A DNA stretch of 64,000 bases from Pseudomonas sp. JAI120 (lineage in GTDB: Bacteria > Pseudomonadota > Gammaproteobacteria > Pseudomonadales > Pseudomonadaceae): the NCBI RefSeq assembly GCF_014207255.1, contig NZ_JACHCZ010000011.1, forward strand, positions 1 through 64,000, written 5' to 3'. Within the stretch, counting starts at the first letter, position 1; each line of letters opens with the position of its first letter. Position numbers and translations under genes: made by a program. The notes under the pieces are model-generated. The model had not been told where the DNA came from. It did not search any database and saw only the letters and a list, made by a program, of their open reading frames with translations. Shown here piece after piece: positions 45,623 through 54,030 of this stretch.

Positions 45623-45642
45623 TCCGTCCCGGTTTGGAAATA

Positions 45643-45675
45643 TCGCAGTCCTTGGCCGGGCTGCGATTCTTCTGC
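45643..45675 (+). terminator. Terminator after fecA
   Basis: ATCGCAG (45643-45649) pairs with CTGCGAT (45662-45668) around a GC-rich 12-base loop that can extend the stem, followed by TCTTCTGCTCCTTT. Confidence 0.65.
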
Positions 45676-45717
45676 TCCTTTCCTACACTGTTTCGGCGCA
45701 TCTTGCTGCTTGATCAG

Positions 45718-45745
45718 GAACCGATTCCGACAAAAAGCCACACAT
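45718..45745 (+). promoter_or_regulatory. hrp box 1 (HrpL-dependent promoter)
   Basis: GGAACC (45718-45723), 15 bases, CCACACA (45739-45745) fits the HrpL ECF-sigma consensus GGAACC-N15/16-CCACNNA exactly. It is 75 bases before the gene at 45821. Confidence 0.88.
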
Positions 45746-45820
45746 GGGCTAGCTGACAAGCTTCGACTTCATGGTTGGAGCGCCCGGCTGAAGATTGCGC
45801 TCACCGTATTGGAGAAACTT

Positions 45821-46798
45821 ATGTCGGTATCGATGCTCGATACACCCGTACCCACCTCATCAAACCCTGATTCTTCGCAGGTCAAATCCAGCCCTGCGGC
45901 AAACAACAGCCGTGCGGCACCGGCCGCACCATCCTTCAGCGGTCAAAACGCTGCAAACGTCAGCTTCCAGTCCCGGGAAAGTGCGGCCGGGCCAGTGTTC
46001 GGCGGTCAATCGCAGGCGACAGCGCGTAATAGTGTTGCAGATCCCGCGGCCCATCAAAAAAGCGCTTCTGCGCAGTCGGGTTTACTGGATCAGATCAGGC
46101 ATTGGGTGAACCCATGGTTGGGTTGGGGGCGACCACCGCACCATCCAGGTTGGAGCAATCCTCCACCCCGACCCATGCCTGTCATCAGCAACCCACCGCC
46201 ACGCCCATTCCCTACCTTGCCAGGCATGCCTGACCCGCAGTACTCCCTCAAGAACAATGAAGACTTGGCAATGCAGCTGCGTGACAACTTCAATGCCTTC
46301 AGGGACCCCAGGAACCCTGGGTATATCAGTGCCGACAGCATTCGAGCGATGGCGAATAAAGGTTGGTCTCCGTTTCCCAGCGTCAACGAGAACATTCGCC
46401 TGGCCAAAGAACTGCTGCGACGTCCGGAACTGATGAGTGCGCTTGACCGGCACACCTCTACCGGTGCGCTCGATGGTCTGATCGACCGGAATAATGTGAA
46501 CGCAGTTATCTACGGACAAAACTACTTCAAATACAAGACTGACAAGGAACTGGCCGGTGAGATGCTCGAGCATTTCAACGAGTTGAAAGGCAGCCCCTGG
46601 AACCGAGAACTGAACGTCAACGATCTGAGAAAGCTGGCTGCCGAAAACCTGACGGGTGACTCTCCCAGGGATCACCTGATCCAGTTGTCCCAGGAAATTC
46701 TAAAGCGCAGTGATGTGCTGAGGCAGATGGATGACCTGCTCAGCAGGCCGGGTGACCATAAGATCAGTTGGGCTGGGCTTTACTTTCTGGCTCGCTGA
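45821..46798 (+). CDS. Probable Hrp type III-secreted protein with HrpF/NopX-like repeats
   Basis: 325-aa protein starting MSVSMLDTPVPTSSNPDSSQ, a Ser/Thr/Pro-rich N-terminus lacking a Sec signal, as in type III substrates. A disordered Pro-rich linker (about residues 85-130) leads to two repeat units. One runs NEDLAMQLRDNFNAF to LAKELLRRPELMSALD and DGLIDRNN; the other DKELAGEMLEHFNEL to LSQEILKRSDVLRQMD and PGDHKIS. Each ends in an EF-hand-like acidic loop, a pattern reminiscent of HrpF/NopX/HrpK-type translocators (an impression, not a search result). The ATG at 45821 has GGAGA before it. The gene at 47429 carries the same repeat. Confidence 0.72.
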   Translation: MSVSMLDTPVPTSSNPDSSQVKSSPAANNSRAAPAAPSFSGQNAANVSFQSRESAAGPVFGGQSQATARNSVADPAAHQKSASAQSGLLDQIRHWVNPWLGWGRPPHHPGWSNPPPRPMPVISNPPPRPFPTLPGMPDPQYSLKNNEDLAMQLRDNFNAFRDPRNPGYISADSIRAMANKGWSPFPSVNENIRLAKELLRRPELMSALDRHTSTGALDGLIDRNNVNAVIYGQNYFKYKTDKELAGEMLEHFNELKGSPWNRELNVNDLRKLAAENLTGDSPRDHLIQLSQEILKRSDVLRQMDDLLSRPGDHKISWAGLYFLAR

Positions 46799-46806
46799 GC
46801 GACACC

Positions 46807-46835
46807 CAGGCGCCGCGAATCGGATGCGGCGCCTG
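46807..46835 (+). terminator. Hairpin after the first hrp-box gene
   Basis: CAGGCGCCGC (46807-46816) and GCGGCGCCTG (46826-46835) form a perfect 10-bp GC-rich stem. No T-run follows, so it may terminate poorly; it separates the first gene from the second hrp box. Confidence 0.5.
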
Positions 46836-46849
46836 CATCCATCCTTTCA

Positions 46850-46877
46850 GGAACTGTTTACGCCAATTCGCCACACA
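46850..46877 (+). promoter_or_regulatory. hrp box 2 (HrpL-dependent promoter)
   Basis: GGAACT (46850-46855), 15 bases, CCACACA (46871-46877). It fits the HrpL consensus, with T at the variable sixth position, and lies 62 bases before the gene at 46940. Confidence 0.85.
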
Positions 46878-46939
46878 GACTTTATCCACCGGCACCAATC
46901 AACTCCGGCGGTTTTCAGATTCTGAGTGAGGGCTAACCA

Positions 46940-47257
46940 ATGACTTCAACCTCGTTTCGTTCATCCCAGCCCAGCTGCCAAGAGCTTTTTCGCAACCCCC
47001 ATGCAGAGGACACCACGCTGTTGGAGAGGGATGCCGCATCGCGCGATACCTTTGCCCCTTCGAATGTACATGCGGCCGAAGCCCAGCGGATGAAGGCTTT
47101 TGTCGGCCAGCACAAATTCCAGGCACCTGTTGCGGGTGACTTTTTCCGGGGCATGCGGGTGGAGGAAAAAAGCGCCCATGACGATACTACTGCGCCGAAA
47201 AACGCCGGCCTGCTCAATGGCCTGACCGCTTGGTGGCGCAAGCAGAAACTAGGTTGA
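46940..47257 (+). CDS. Small hrp-box-controlled protein, candidate type III effector
   Basis: 105-aa protein of no family I recognise. The N-terminus MTSTSFRSSQPSCQELFRNP is rich in Ser and has no acidic residue in its first 14 positions, features common in type III secretion signals. The middle is charged (HAEDTTLLERDAASRD) and the C-terminus has FRGMRVEEK and LLNGLTAWWRKQKLG, a basic amphipathic end. No membrane segment. GAGGG lies upstream of the ATG. It could be an effector or a small chaperone; the basic tail argues against the usual acidic chaperone. Confidence 0.65.
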   Translation: MTSTSFRSSQPSCQELFRNPHAEDTTLLERDAASRDTFAPSNVHAAEAQRMKAFVGQHKFQAPVAGDFFRGMRVEEKSAHDDTTAPKNAGLLNGLTAWWRKQKLG

Positions 47258-47314
47258 TGCTGCCCTGCGGTTACAAACACTCAAATTTTACTGGAGTCCA
47301 TTTGGCCTCTCTCC

Positions 47315-47342
47315 GGAACCACTGTTTTCCGAGAACCACTTA
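47315..47342 (+). promoter_or_regulatory. hrp box 3 (HrpL-dependent promoter)
   Basis: GGAACC (47315-47320), 15 bases, CCACTTA (47336-47342), an exact consensus match 86 bases before the gene at 47429. It lies in the 171-bp gap after the small effector-like gene. Confidence 0.88.
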
Positions 47343-47428
47343 ATCGCTGGTTGTTGATTTCGAGGCGTTTTTGACGATCGAACAACCAGGGGCCGGTCCA
47401 CGGAATCTAACTATGCTGGAGATGAACT

Positions 47429-48334
47429 ATGTCTTTCATGATCAATAATCCAGGGGGTGTCCCGCCTGGGTTGAATACAGCGACGGGGAACGGCCATGCC
47501 CGATACGGGGTAGATGCACGCGCGCTTGGCAAATCGCTCCCCACGCAGCAGCCTTCATTCGATAGTAAGTTCGCGAACGGTGCCCAGCGGCATTTCGACG
47601 GTCAAAACCTCTACGGGGGCATGTCGAATGTGGGGAACCCCTATGTCAGTTCGGACGACCACCTGCTGGCGACTCAACTGAACAACGTCTTTCCTATGCT
47701 GGGTGATTTCAAGGAAGGTGGCCGCCTGACCCTGAAATCATTGACGAACATAGCCAACGCGAAACCTGGCGAGAGCAAGGTCCCCGAACGTACGATCATG
47801 CTTGCCCGGGAGATACTCAATCGCCCACGACTGGGCGAGTCGATTGTTGGCAAGGGCAATGAAATCACCCCGGACAGCCTCGAAAAAGCCGCCAGTTTGA
47901 TGATTGGCAATACCAATCCCAACACTCAGAGCGCCGACCCCTACCATGCGAAAACCGACGCACAGGTCGTCCAGGCGTTCAGGGGCATGTTTGATGACTT
48001 GCGGGACACGTCGGAAGACCGCACCTTTTTTTTCGAGAAGCACCGGTATGTGAAGAAAGAGACGATTATCGAGATGAGCAAGGATCCTGACGAAACAGAC
48101 AAAAATGGTCAGGTTGTGCGGGATATGGCCACTGGGTTCCCCAAGAAGAAATACAGCGAGCAGCAGGTATACATGGCCAAGAATCTGGTCGAACGACCCG
48201 GGCTGTTGGCTTCGCTGGACAGCACCAAGGCTAACGGAACCAACATTTTCGGCAGCCACAACGATGATGGCTGGTTGAAGAACTACAGCATTGATCGCTG
48301 GTTGAAAAACGATAAGGAAGAGAAGGGGCGATAA
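47429..48334 (+). CDS. Probable Hrp type III-secreted protein, relative of the 45821 gene
   Basis: 301-aa protein beginning MSFMINNPGGVPPGLNTATG, a Gly/Asn-rich start like harpins, with no Sec signal. Two repeat units are visible: HLLATQLNNVFPMLGDF to MLAREILNRPRLGESI followed by GNEITPDS, and DAQVVQAFRGMFDDL to YMAKNLVERPGLLASLD. They match the pattern in the upstream hrp-box gene (an A-x-x-L/F helix, then ARELL-x-RP-x-L, then an acidic loop). The two genes probably arose by duplication. GGAG is 7 bases before the ATG. Role as effector, helper or translocator is inferred from promoter and repeats. Confidence 0.7.
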   Translation: MSFMINNPGGVPPGLNTATGNGHARYGVDARALGKSLPTQQPSFDSKFANGAQRHFDGQNLYGGMSNVGNPYVSSDDHLLATQLNNVFPMLGDFKEGGRLTLKSLTNIANAKPGESKVPERTIMLAREILNRPRLGESIVGKGNEITPDSLEKAASLMIGNTNPNTQSADPYHAKTDAQVVQAFRGMFDDLRDTSEDRTFFFEKHRYVKKETIIEMSKDPDETDKNGQVVRDMATGFPKKKYSEQQVYMAKNLVERPGLLASLDSTKANGTNIFGSHNDDGWLKNYSIDRWLKNDKEEKGR

Positions 48335-48348
48335 ATCACTCAGGCGTG

Positions 48349-48386
48349 CATGAGCTTCTTGAAAGACTCAAGAGGCTCATGTTTTT
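48349..48386 (+). terminator. Terminator after the third hrp-box gene
   Basis: CATGAGCTTCTTGA (48349-48362) pairs with TCAAGAGGCTCATG (48368-48381), a 14-bp stem with one G-T pair and a 5-base loop, followed by TTTTTCTTC. Strong intrinsic terminator on the plus strand. Confidence 0.88.
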
Positions 48387-48392
48387 CTTCGT

Positions 48393-49544
48393 TCATACCC
48401 GCAGTATTTTTCCGCTGACCGCCACCGCTACCAGCAGTACCCCGATCAACAGGAAGGCGGTTGCCAGGCTGCTGCCATGGGCAATGAACCCGATTACGGC
48501 AGGCCCGGTCAGAATGCCGGCATACCCGAGGGTAGTAATGGCCGGGACGGCAATGTGTTCCGGCATGACGTTTTGCTTGCCGACGGCGGTGTAAAGCACC
48601 GGAACAATATTTGAGCAGCCGGCCCCTACGAGGGCATAGCCCAACAGCGCCATTTCCCAGGCGGGTGATAGCGTGGCGAGGAAGATACCGGCCGCAGCGA
48701 GCGAGCCACCGGCCACGATTACCCAGGTGGCGCCCAGGCGCCGTACGATGGCATCACCGGTCAATCGCCCCGCCGTCATGGTCAAGGCGAACGCCGCGTA
48801 GCCCAGCCCGGCGTAGGCTTCATCCAGGTCGCGCTCGGCGCTGAGGAACACCGCGCTCCAATCGAGCACCGCGCCTTCGGCCAAAAACACAATAAAACAC
48901 AGGCAGCCGATAAACAGCACCACGCCATGGGGAACCGCAAAGGCAGGCCCTGAGCTTTCACTGCCATAAGGCAACAGGTGTGGGCCGGCCTTGAGCAGCG
49001 CCACCACCATGACAGCGATCACCACCAAGGTCGCCTGCAGTGGCGACAGGCCCAGCCCCAGGAGCCCGGCGACACCCGCCGCGCCGACAATCCCCCCCAG
49101 GCTGAACAATCCGTGAAACCCCGACATCATGGTTTTGCCGCTGGCTCGTTCGACAATCACCGCCTGCAAGTTGACCGTGGAATCCACTGTGCCCAGGCCG
49201 GCACCGAACAGGAACAAACCGGCCATCAGCAACGGAATCGAACTGACCGTGGCCAGCATCGGCAAGGCCAGGCAGATCATGATCGTACCGGCCGTCAGCA
49301 CACGTCGGCAGCCAAAGCGCGACGCCAATGCGCCCGCCGCCGGCATGGCGATGATCGAGCCCACCCCCAGGCACAACAGCAACAGACCCAGCGTGCCTTC
49401 ACTCAGGTCTGCGCGCGCCTTGGCATAGGGCACCAAGGGAGCCCAGGCGGCGATACCGAAGCCGGCGATGAAGAAAGCGATGCGGGTCGACATTTGCTCC
49501 AGACGCCCGGGAACCACGGGCGCAGAGGTGGGGATGGCAGTCAT
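48393..49544 (-). CDS. MFS transporter
   Basis: 383-aa major facilitator protein with about 12 membrane segments. RIAFFIAGFGIAAWAPLVPY opens helix 1; ASRFGCRRVLTAG is the loop 2-3 motif. It resembles the YbjJ-like group of uncharacterised MFS proteins. AAGGA precedes the ATG at 49544 by 6 bases. It converges on the hrp-box genes and diverges from the DapF-like gene; no link to the secreted proteins is evident. Confidence 0.85.
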   Translation of the reverse strand: MTAIPTSAPVVPGRLEQMSTRIAFFIAGFGIAAWAPLVPYAKARADLSEGTLGLLLLCLGVGSIIAMPAAGALASRFGCRRVLTAGTIMICLALPMLATVSSIPLLMAGLFLFGAGLGTVDSTVNLQAVIVERASGKTMMSGFHGLFSLGGIVGAAGVAGLLGLGLSPLQATLVVIAVMVVALLKAGPHLLPYGSESSGPAFAVPHGVVLFIGCLCFIVFLAEGAVLDWSAVFLSAERDLDEAYAGLGYAAFALTMTAGRLTGDAIVRRLGATWVIVAGGSLAAAGIFLATLSPAWEMALLGYALVGAGCSNIVPVLYTAVGKQNVMPEHIAVPAITTLGYAGILTGPAVIGFIAHGSSLATAFLLIGVLLVAVAVSGKILRV

Positions 49545-49665
49545 GAAAAATCCTTGGTTTAGCGTTCAACGAACGATGTCCGGCGCGACATCCTTGCACA
49601 TCAGGCCTTGGGGGGCGAGCCGGGTTCCCCTCGAGATAAGTGCCGATGATTTTTTTTACAATTCG

Positions 49666-49694
49666 GGAACGTTATAGGCGTTGGCAACCACGCA
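49666..49694 (+). promoter_or_regulatory. Candidate hrp box 4
   Basis: GGAACG (49666-49671), 16 bases, CCACGCA (49688-49694) fits GGAAC-N16/17-CCACNNA, with G instead of C/T at position six. It lies 182 bases before the DapF-like gene in a 332-bp gap (49545-49876) in which I recognise nothing else. Weaker than the other three because of the base change and the distance. Confidence 0.5.
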
Positions 49695-49876
49695 TGGGTT
49701 GGCGTTCCGGAAGGTGTGTAATTCCTGTGGGAACTGGTGAACCCCGGGTTTCTCACGGTGGATTACCACCTTCCGGACCGCCTCCCACACACCCTGCGTT
49801 GTGTAATACGCTGCTCGCCCAATCCTGTAGACAACCGAGCGGACGCATCGATGAAGATTGCAAGGCAAGTGGCGCC

Positions 49877-50863
49877 ATGACCCAGTTCTATGACGCACGG
49901 GGCAACATTTACGGGGTCGCCAGCCCGGCGTTTTTACGACAGCAGGGCATCGAGGTGCCCAACAGCGCGGCGCATGCCGCGAGGACTCGCGAGGCTTGGA
50001 CTGCGTCGGCCGTAAGCTCCGAATGCGAGTGGGGTTCGACGCCGCGCCCGGCCAATGCCAAGGCCCACCGCTGTGATGGCTTGCTGGTTGGCCCGTTCCA
50101 GGCCGAGCCGCCGTTTGACCTGTTGATCGTGAACACCGACGGCTCCCTGGCCGAGCGCAGTGGCAATGGGTTGACGATTTTCGCCCAGGCGCTTACTGAC
50201 CAGGGCTTGATGACCGAGGCCTGTGATTTGCGCGTGCACCATGACAAGCCCGACGTGGTGTCGCCGGTGGTGACTCGGGTCGAGCCTGCTGTCTATGAAC
50301 ACCGCTCTGGATTCTGGCTGGCATTGGGTTTGCCCGGATTCGGGCCATCTGCCGTGGGTGCGCAAGGGGTGGAGCAGGTGTTCCTGGGCGGCATTGAACT
50401 GAGCCATGTGAAGGCGTTGGCGGTGATCAACCCACAGTGGGCATACAGTCAGTTTGTGCGTGTGGGCAATCCTCATTGTGTGACCTTGGTCGAACACGTG
50501 TCAGCCTTGCCGAACAATCTGCTGATGCAACAGCCGGCGCTGTTCGAACCGTTGCAGGCGATTGCCTTCGCCCCCCCGGCAGGAAGCGGCGAGCCATGTT
50601 TGGCCGGAGTCAATTTGCAATGGGTCGCCAGGCAATCCGGCAACCGTGTTGTTGCCCGGGTGTTCGAGCGGGGAGAGGGCCCCACGGCGTCCTCCGGCAC
50701 CAGCGCCAGTGCCGTGGCATGTGCGGCGTGGCGAGCGGGTTGGGTTGAGGGCGATGATGTCGCGGTGGTGATGCCGGGCGGCACTGCGCCAGTACGCTTG
50801 CATACCCAGGTTGATACGCTGCTGAGCGTCAGTCTGTTCGGGACTGCACGGCCTCAGACATGA
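49877..50863 (+). CDS. Diaminopimelate epimerase-like protein lacking both catalytic cysteines
   Basis: 328-aa protein of the DapF fold. NTDGSLAERSGNGLTIFAQA corresponds to the first active-site loop and GPTASSGTSASAVACAAWR to the second. In true DapF these read CGNG and CGTG; here Ser95 and Ser273 replace the two cysteines that act as acid and base. GNPHCVTLVEHV is also conserved. The protein therefore is unlikely to epimerise diaminopimelate by the usual route; it may isomerise another substrate or be a binding protein. The ATG at 49877 gives MTQFYDARGNIYGV. A possible hrp box lies upstream and a strong terminator follows. Confidence 0.8.
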   Translation: MTQFYDARGNIYGVASPAFLRQQGIEVPNSAAHAARTREAWTASAVSSECEWGSTPRPANAKAHRCDGLLVGPFQAEPPFDLLIVNTDGSLAERSGNGLTIFAQALTDQGLMTEACDLRVHHDKPDVVSPVVTRVEPAVYEHRSGFWLALGLPGFGPSAVGAQGVEQVFLGGIELSHVKALAVINPQWAYSQFVRVGNPHCVTLVEHVSALPNNLLMQQPALFEPLQAIAFAPPAGSGEPCLAGVNLQWVARQSGNRVVARVFERGEGPTASSGTSASAVACAAWRAGWVEGDDVAVVMPGGTAPVRLHTQVDTLLSVSLFGTARPQT

Positions 50864-50872
50864 AGTCTTTTG

Positions 50873-50906
50873 AACAGTTGACGCCCTGAGTGGGTGTCAG
50901 CTGTTT
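50873..50906 (+). terminator. Terminator after the DapF-like gene
   Basis: AACAGTTGACGCCC (50873-50886) pairs with GGGTGTCAGCTGTT (50892-50905), a 14-bp stem with two G-T pairs and a 5-base loop, followed by TTCGCTATTAATTAATT. Confidence 0.75.
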
Positions 50907-51175
50907 CGCTATTAATTAATTGATTAGATAAAAGTTGGTGTAGGGCATTTCTTATACTTTAAGAAGTAGCACATTGGCTTGGGTTGTTATTTCGTAAAAG
51001 ACACTTCAATCTCAGTTGTACGAAACTTCTTTTTTATTTTTTGGGGGACCGGTTTTTTTCTGAGACCGCTACGCTTCAAGGTGTTCAGGCGCTTTTTCTC
51101 GGCAACTTATTCAATGTTTGGCGGGGGAAGTATTTCAGTCCGGTAATAAATATCTATATTGGCGGGTAACAACGG
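50907..51175. other. AT-rich gap before vgrG
   Basis: About 270 bases with markedly low GC (the 60 bases from 50941 hold 21 G/C) between a terminator and the vgrG start. No tRNA, repeat or motif was recognised. It probably carries the vgrG promoter and marks an insertion boundary. Confidence 0.5.
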
Positions 51176-53194
51176 ATGGTTAACGCGTTTGTTTCGTCAC
51201 GTTTCAAATTAATCCTTCCAGGCATAAAGACTGACTTTCAAGTACTGGCGTTCAAAGGCCAGGAGGTGCTTGATCAGCCGTTTTTCATCCAGGTGCAGGT
51301 GGTCAGCGAAAACCCTTCACTGGATCTGGAGTCACTGCTCCACCAGCCCGCCTACCTGGCTTTTGGCGACGCCAATGAAGGCCTGAACGGGCAGATTTAC
51401 GCAATTGGCCGCGATGACCCCGGGCGGCGGCTCACCCGCTATCACCTGACGTTGGCGCCGCATCTCGCCTACCTTGCCCATCGACGCGACCAGCGGATTT
51501 TCCAGCAGCGCAGCGTTCCGCAGATCATCGCGGCAGTCCTCGAACACCACGGCATCCTGGCCGACCGCTATGCCTTTGAACTGGGGCCGGTGGTCTACCC
51601 ACCGCGTACGTTCTGCGTGCAATACGCGGAAACCGACCTGCATTTCATCCAGCGGCTGTGTGAAGAGGAGGGCATTCATTACCACTTCCGTCACAGCGAG
51701 AACCAGCATGTGCTGGTGTTTGGCGACGACCAGACCGTATTTCGCCGCCTGCCTGCGCAGCGTTATTCGCCTGCCGGCGGGCCGCTGGCCGAAACGCGAG
51801 TTATCCAGCGTTTCGACGTACGCCTGGCTACCCGCAGCCAGCAAACGGTGCGTCGTGATCATGACTTCGAGCATCCGTCCTTATGCCTGCAAGACACCGC
51901 GGGTTCTGCCTCAGCGCAACCTCTTGAGGACTACCACTACCCGGCTGGGTTTACCGGCCATGCACGGGGTGCGCGCCTGGCTCGCAGGGGGTTGGAGCGC
52001 CTTCAGATCGGCCGATATCGAGCGTTGGGCAAGAGCGACCAGGCGGTGCTGCGCAGTGGGTATTTTCTTGAGCTGCACGACCATCCGGATCCGGCCTGCA
52101 ATGATTTATGGTTGATCACTTCGGTCCGTCACGAGGGTTATCAACCGCAGGTGCTGGAGGACGCGGCAGGTGAGGTGGATGGATTCCAGGGGTATCGCAA
52201 CCGTTTCACTGCGACACCCTGGAGTGCACCGTATCGACCCCCTCTCAAGCACCCCAAGGCGACCATCCACGGCACCCAGACCGCAACGGTGACCGGGCCT
52301 GCCGGTGAGGAGGTGCATTGCGATGCATACGGCCGGGTGAAGGTACGGTTTCACTGGGACCGACTGGACAAGAGCGATGACAAAAGCAGTTGTTGGGTGC
52401 GGGTGGCATCTGGTTGGGCCGGAGACGGGTTTGGCGCAACGATGATCCCGCGGGTGGGCATGGAAGTGCTGGTGACGTTCCTTGAGGGCGACCCGGATCA
52501 GCCGTTGATCAACGGTTGCCTGCCCAATGCATTGCACATGCCGACCTATTCCTTGCCGCAACACAAGACCCGCAGCATCTTGCGCAGTCGCAGCACCCCG
52601 GGCGGAGGCGGCGGCAACGAATTGCACCTGGAAGACCACCGTGGCAAGGAACTCATCTACCTTCGGGCTCAGCGGGACCTGGAGCAACAGGTGGGGCATG
52701 ACAGTCGCCTGGAAGTGGCCGGTGAGCGGCATGAAATCATCCGAGGATTAAGCGCGGTTCACCTGGAAAGCGAGGAGCATCGTCACGTCACCGGTGACCG
52801 CAAGGTTGTGCTCAAAGCCAGCGACCATCTGGACGTGCAAGGCGATAGCCAGACCTATGTCGGGCAGACCCTGGTGATTGAAGCCGGGCAACAGGTGCAT
52901 CTCAAAGCGGGTGCCGGCCTGGTGATCGACGCGGGCGTACAACTGAGCTTCAAGGCCGGCGGGGAGCACCTGGTGATCCAGGCAGGCGGCATTTTCAGCA
53001 GTCGGCCAATCACCCTCGGTGGCACCCCGTCCGCGACCGGGTCGGCGAACTCCCTGTTGGTTGCCGAGAACCCGAAAATCTCTGCCACACAGGGCGCCAT
53101 CATGCACTTGGCCAGACAACTGGATGCGGACTTCTGCCCTGTATGTGAGTGCTGCAGCGAAGGCCTCTGCACTGTCGGCGGGAGGGCAGCCTGA
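51176..53194 (+). CDS. vgrG: VgrG, type VI secretion spike protein
   Basis: 672-aa VgrG. The N-terminal gp27-like domain runs to about residue 370 (FKLILPGIKTDFQVLAFKGQ; DLHFIQRLCEEEGIHYHFRH). The gp5 OB-fold follows (ATVTGPAGEEVHCDAYGRVK, WVRVASGWAG, GMEVLVTFLEGDPDQPLING), then the beta-helix with repeated short strands (VVLKASDHLDVQGDSQTYVG) to about residue 630. It closes with a Cys-rich tail, FCPVCECCSEGLC, found in VgrGs that load DUF4123-dependent cargo (inference). The spike punctures target cells and carries the lipase. No apparatus genes are present, so it is an orphan vgrG. Confidence 0.93.
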   Translation: MVNAFVSSRFKLILPGIKTDFQVLAFKGQEVLDQPFFIQVQVVSENPSLDLESLLHQPAYLAFGDANEGLNGQIYAIGRDDPGRRLTRYHLTLAPHLAYLAHRRDQRIFQQRSVPQIIAAVLEHHGILADRYAFELGPVVYPPRTFCVQYAETDLHFIQRLCEEEGIHYHFRHSENQHVLVFGDDQTVFRRLPAQRYSPAGGPLAETRVIQRFDVRLATRSQQTVRRDHDFEHPSLCLQDTAGSASAQPLEDYHYPAGFTGHARGARLARRGLERLQIGRYRALGKSDQAVLRSGYFLELHDHPDPACNDLWLITSVRHEGYQPQVLEDAAGEVDGFQGYRNRFTATPWSAPYRPPLKHPKATIHGTQTATVTGPAGEEVHCDAYGRVKVRFHWDRLDKSDDKSSCWVRVASGWAGDGFGATMIPRVGMEVLVTFLEGDPDQPLINGCLPNALHMPTYSLPQHKTRSILRSRSTPGGGGGNELHLEDHRGKELIYLRAQRDLEQQVGHDSRLEVAGERHEIIRGLSAVHLESEEHRHVTGDRKVVLKASDHLDVQGDSQTYVGQTLVIEAGQQVHLKAGAGLVIDAGVQLSFKAGGEHLVIQAGGIFSSRPITLGGTPSATGSANSLLVAENPKISATQGAIMHLARQLDADFCPVCECCSEGLCTVGGRAA

Positions 53195-54030
53195 TGGAAA
53201 ACCTTCCACACCGATGGATGAACCAACAGCAGCAGGCGGGGTACAGGCTGTGCCTGATGCTTGAGGGTAGTAACGCAGCTTGCCAGCCACTGTTGGCGGC
53301 ACGTGGTTTTCCAGCGTACTGCCGCCTCTACGCACAAACCCCACTGGCGGAAATGGCCACGGCCGGCCCCGTGATCCTGTTGCTGGATCAGGTAGGGGAG
53401 CCCGCATTGCTCGATCTTCTGCAGGAACCTGAGATGAATTGGGGGTGGTTGGGCAGTTTGCCAAACGCGGACCTGACGCACATGTCCCGGCATTGGCGCG
53501 ACCGGCTGCTGGTCGGACCGGAGAATAACCGGACGCTGTACCGCCTTCACGACAATCGTACGTTGGCGCGTGCACTCAGCCATCTGGGTCTTGAGCAATG
53601 GCCAGCATTCCTCGGCCCACTGATCAGTGTGTGCTACTGGCATGAAGGCAGTTGGCACTGTGGCGACAACCCTGCTCCCGGTGACTATCCGGTGCCCGAG
53701 CCAGCCCCTTGGTTGAACACGCCCAACCCGAATGCCTGCGCCATCCTGCACGCCAATATCCTGCGTTACCTGCTGGCTGAGCACAGTGAAGACCTGGCGG
53801 CATTGGTTGAATTTCATGATCCAAGAGTCTGGCTGACCCAGGTCCTTGAGCAGGCTCGCGCCTGGCAATGGAGTAGCCCGGAACAGCTGGAGTTCCTGGT
53901 CGTGCGACGGTTGGAAGAGGCCACTCGCAGCAGCGTGATTCGGTGGCAGCCGATGGTTGGAGAAACACCGCAGGATCACTTTGAACGAGTTAAGCAGCAG
54001 TGGCACATGTTGGAGAACAAGGATGAGTAA
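53194..54030 (+). CDS. DUF4123 T6SS effector adaptor (Tap/TEC)
   Basis: 278-aa DUF4123 protein. Such proteins are chaperones that load an effector onto its cognate VgrG and are not secreted. Landmarks are YRLCLMLEGSNAACQPLLAA near the start, PVILLLDQVGEPALLDLLQE, and WLGSLPNADLTHMSRHWRDR, then VGPENNRTLYRLHDNRTLAR, which fits the N-terminal lobe. The start codon shares one base with the vgrG stop (TGATG), so translation is coupled. The effector is probably the lipase two genes on. Confidence 0.85.
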   Translation: MENLPHRWMNQQQQAGYRLCLMLEGSNAACQPLLAARGFPAYCRLYAQTPLAEMATAGPVILLLDQVGEPALLDLLQEPEMNWGWLGSLPNADLTHMSRHWRDRLLVGPENNRTLYRLHDNRTLARALSHLGLEQWPAFLGPLISVCYWHEGSWHCGDNPAPGDYPVPEPAPWLNTPNPNACAILHANILRYLLAEHSEDLAALVEFHDPRVWLTQVLEQARAWQWSSPEQLEFLVVRRLEEATRSSVIRWQPMVGETPQDHFERVKQQWHMLENKDE

